Part shown: positions 6,072 to 6,344 of the stretch, one piece after another
How the letters are laid out: each line of letters starts with the position of its first letter
Position numbering within the stretch: the stretch's first letter is position 1
Origin: an uncultured Porphyromonas sp.
GTDB taxonomy: Bacteria > Bacteroidota > Bacteroidia > Bacteroidales > Porphyromonadaceae
DNA length: 6,344 bases
Direction: 5' to 3'
Assembly (NCBI GenBank): GCA_900546675.1
Contig: URDQ01000087.1
Span: forward strand, 1-6,344
Translations under genes and position numbers: made by a program
The notes under the pieces: generated by a model
Databases searched by the model: none
What the model was told of the DNA's origin: nothing
Seen by the model: only the letters and a program-made list of their open reading frames with translations

Positions 6072-6087
6072 AAAGCTTTATCTAAAG
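6070..6087. promoter_or_regulatory. Palindrome over the mgl start codon with a third half-site
   Basis: ATAAAGCTTTAT (6070-6081) is a perfect 12-bp palindrome that includes two bases of the mgl start codon. A further TAAAG follows at 6083-6087, giving three alternating TAAAG/CTTTA half-sites between the putative -7 element and the start. It could be a repressor site or a weak mRNA fold at the start; no regulator can be named. Confidence 0.25.
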
Positions 6088-6103
6088 GATTGATTATTCG
6101 GTA

Positions 6104-6111
6104 CGAAGGTA
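6104..6111 (-). promoter_or_regulatory. Near-consensus -7 element upstream of mgl
   Basis: Read on the - strand, TACCTTCG differs by one base from TAnnTTTG and lies 32 bases before the mgl ATG, about the same distance as the two exact elements elsewhere in the window. No -33 TTTG is seen at normal spacing. The element lies within a tandem repeat of GGTACGAA (6100-6107 and 6108-6115 on the + strand). Confidence 0.4.
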
Positions 6112-6344
6112 CGAAAAATAGCGCTCACGACTACCCTATACAATCCGAATCTTGCGGTGTCACTTACCCGATGAGACAACTAACTACGCTCGGTGTGTCC
6201 CGACATCATCGTTGCTCGTCTTACCTTGATGCGATGAACGCACGCCAGTCTTCTGCGATTATTCCGATCTTCACGGAGGCATTTCCAAATTGTCCTCTCC
6301 TGAAATAGTACACAGTTGGGAAGCCACCCCCAACAACTATGAAA
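6112..6344. other. Region upstream of mgl with no supportable gene
   Basis: About 230 bases hold no gene I can defend. A 72-codon + frame (6090-6308) has no recognisable motif and would begin inside the mgl promoter region. On the - strand two overlapping frames are open from the window edge, one to TAA 6221-6223 and one to TAG 6180-6182; the first ends with KIGIIAEDWRAFIASR. A 6-bp inverted repeat, GTTGGG (6315-6320) and CCCAAC (6329-6334), lies near the edge, just before an ATG at 6339 that could start a gene running out of the window. Confidence 0.4.

Noticed and set aside
6090..6308. 72-codon + frame upstream of mgl
   Set aside because: It has no motif or family resemblance and overlaps the mgl promoter region.

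Overview
The window reads as a chromosomal piece of a Bacteroidales bacterium, most likely Porphyromonas (an asaccharolytica/uenonis-like species is a guess from the fairly balanced base composition). The reasons are Bacteroidetes-type -7 promoter elements (TACCTTTG, twice), start codons without clear Shine-Dalgarno sequences, and a methionine gamma-lyase gene of the kind Porphyromonas carries. The genes are well-preserved housekeeping or metabolic families. I see no mobile element, CRISPR array, rRNA or tRNA, and no convincing new multi-gene system. What is less ordinary lies in the DNA between genes and in one palindrome inside a gene.

Layout on the + strand: (1) positions 1-147 are a promoter region with nested inverted repeats; (2) trxB (thioredoxin reductase) is followed 58 bases later by a membrane-anchored SIMPL-domain protein; (3) a 19-bp hairpin closes that unit; (4) a second TACCTTTG element starts a three-gene unit of dCMP deaminase, a membrane-anchored PDZ/S41 C-terminal processing peptidase and 5-formyltetrahydrofolate cyclo-ligase, the last two overlapping by 4 bases. 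On the - strand, converging on that unit, is mgl (methionine gamma-lyase). The 130-base gap between the convergent genes holds two strong hairpins that look like bidirectional termination. The last ~230 bases, upstream of mgl, hold no gene I can support.

How the genes may work together (inference from known families): dCMP deaminase yields dUMP, and the cyclo-ligase returns 5-formyl-THF to the one-carbon pool that thymidylate synthase uses to turn dUMP into dTMP, so the second unit brackets an envelope protease with two thymidylate/folate functions. trxB supplies thiol reducing power. mgl degrades methionine to methanethiol, ammonia and 2-oxobutyrate, which suits an amino-acid-fermenting anaerobe.
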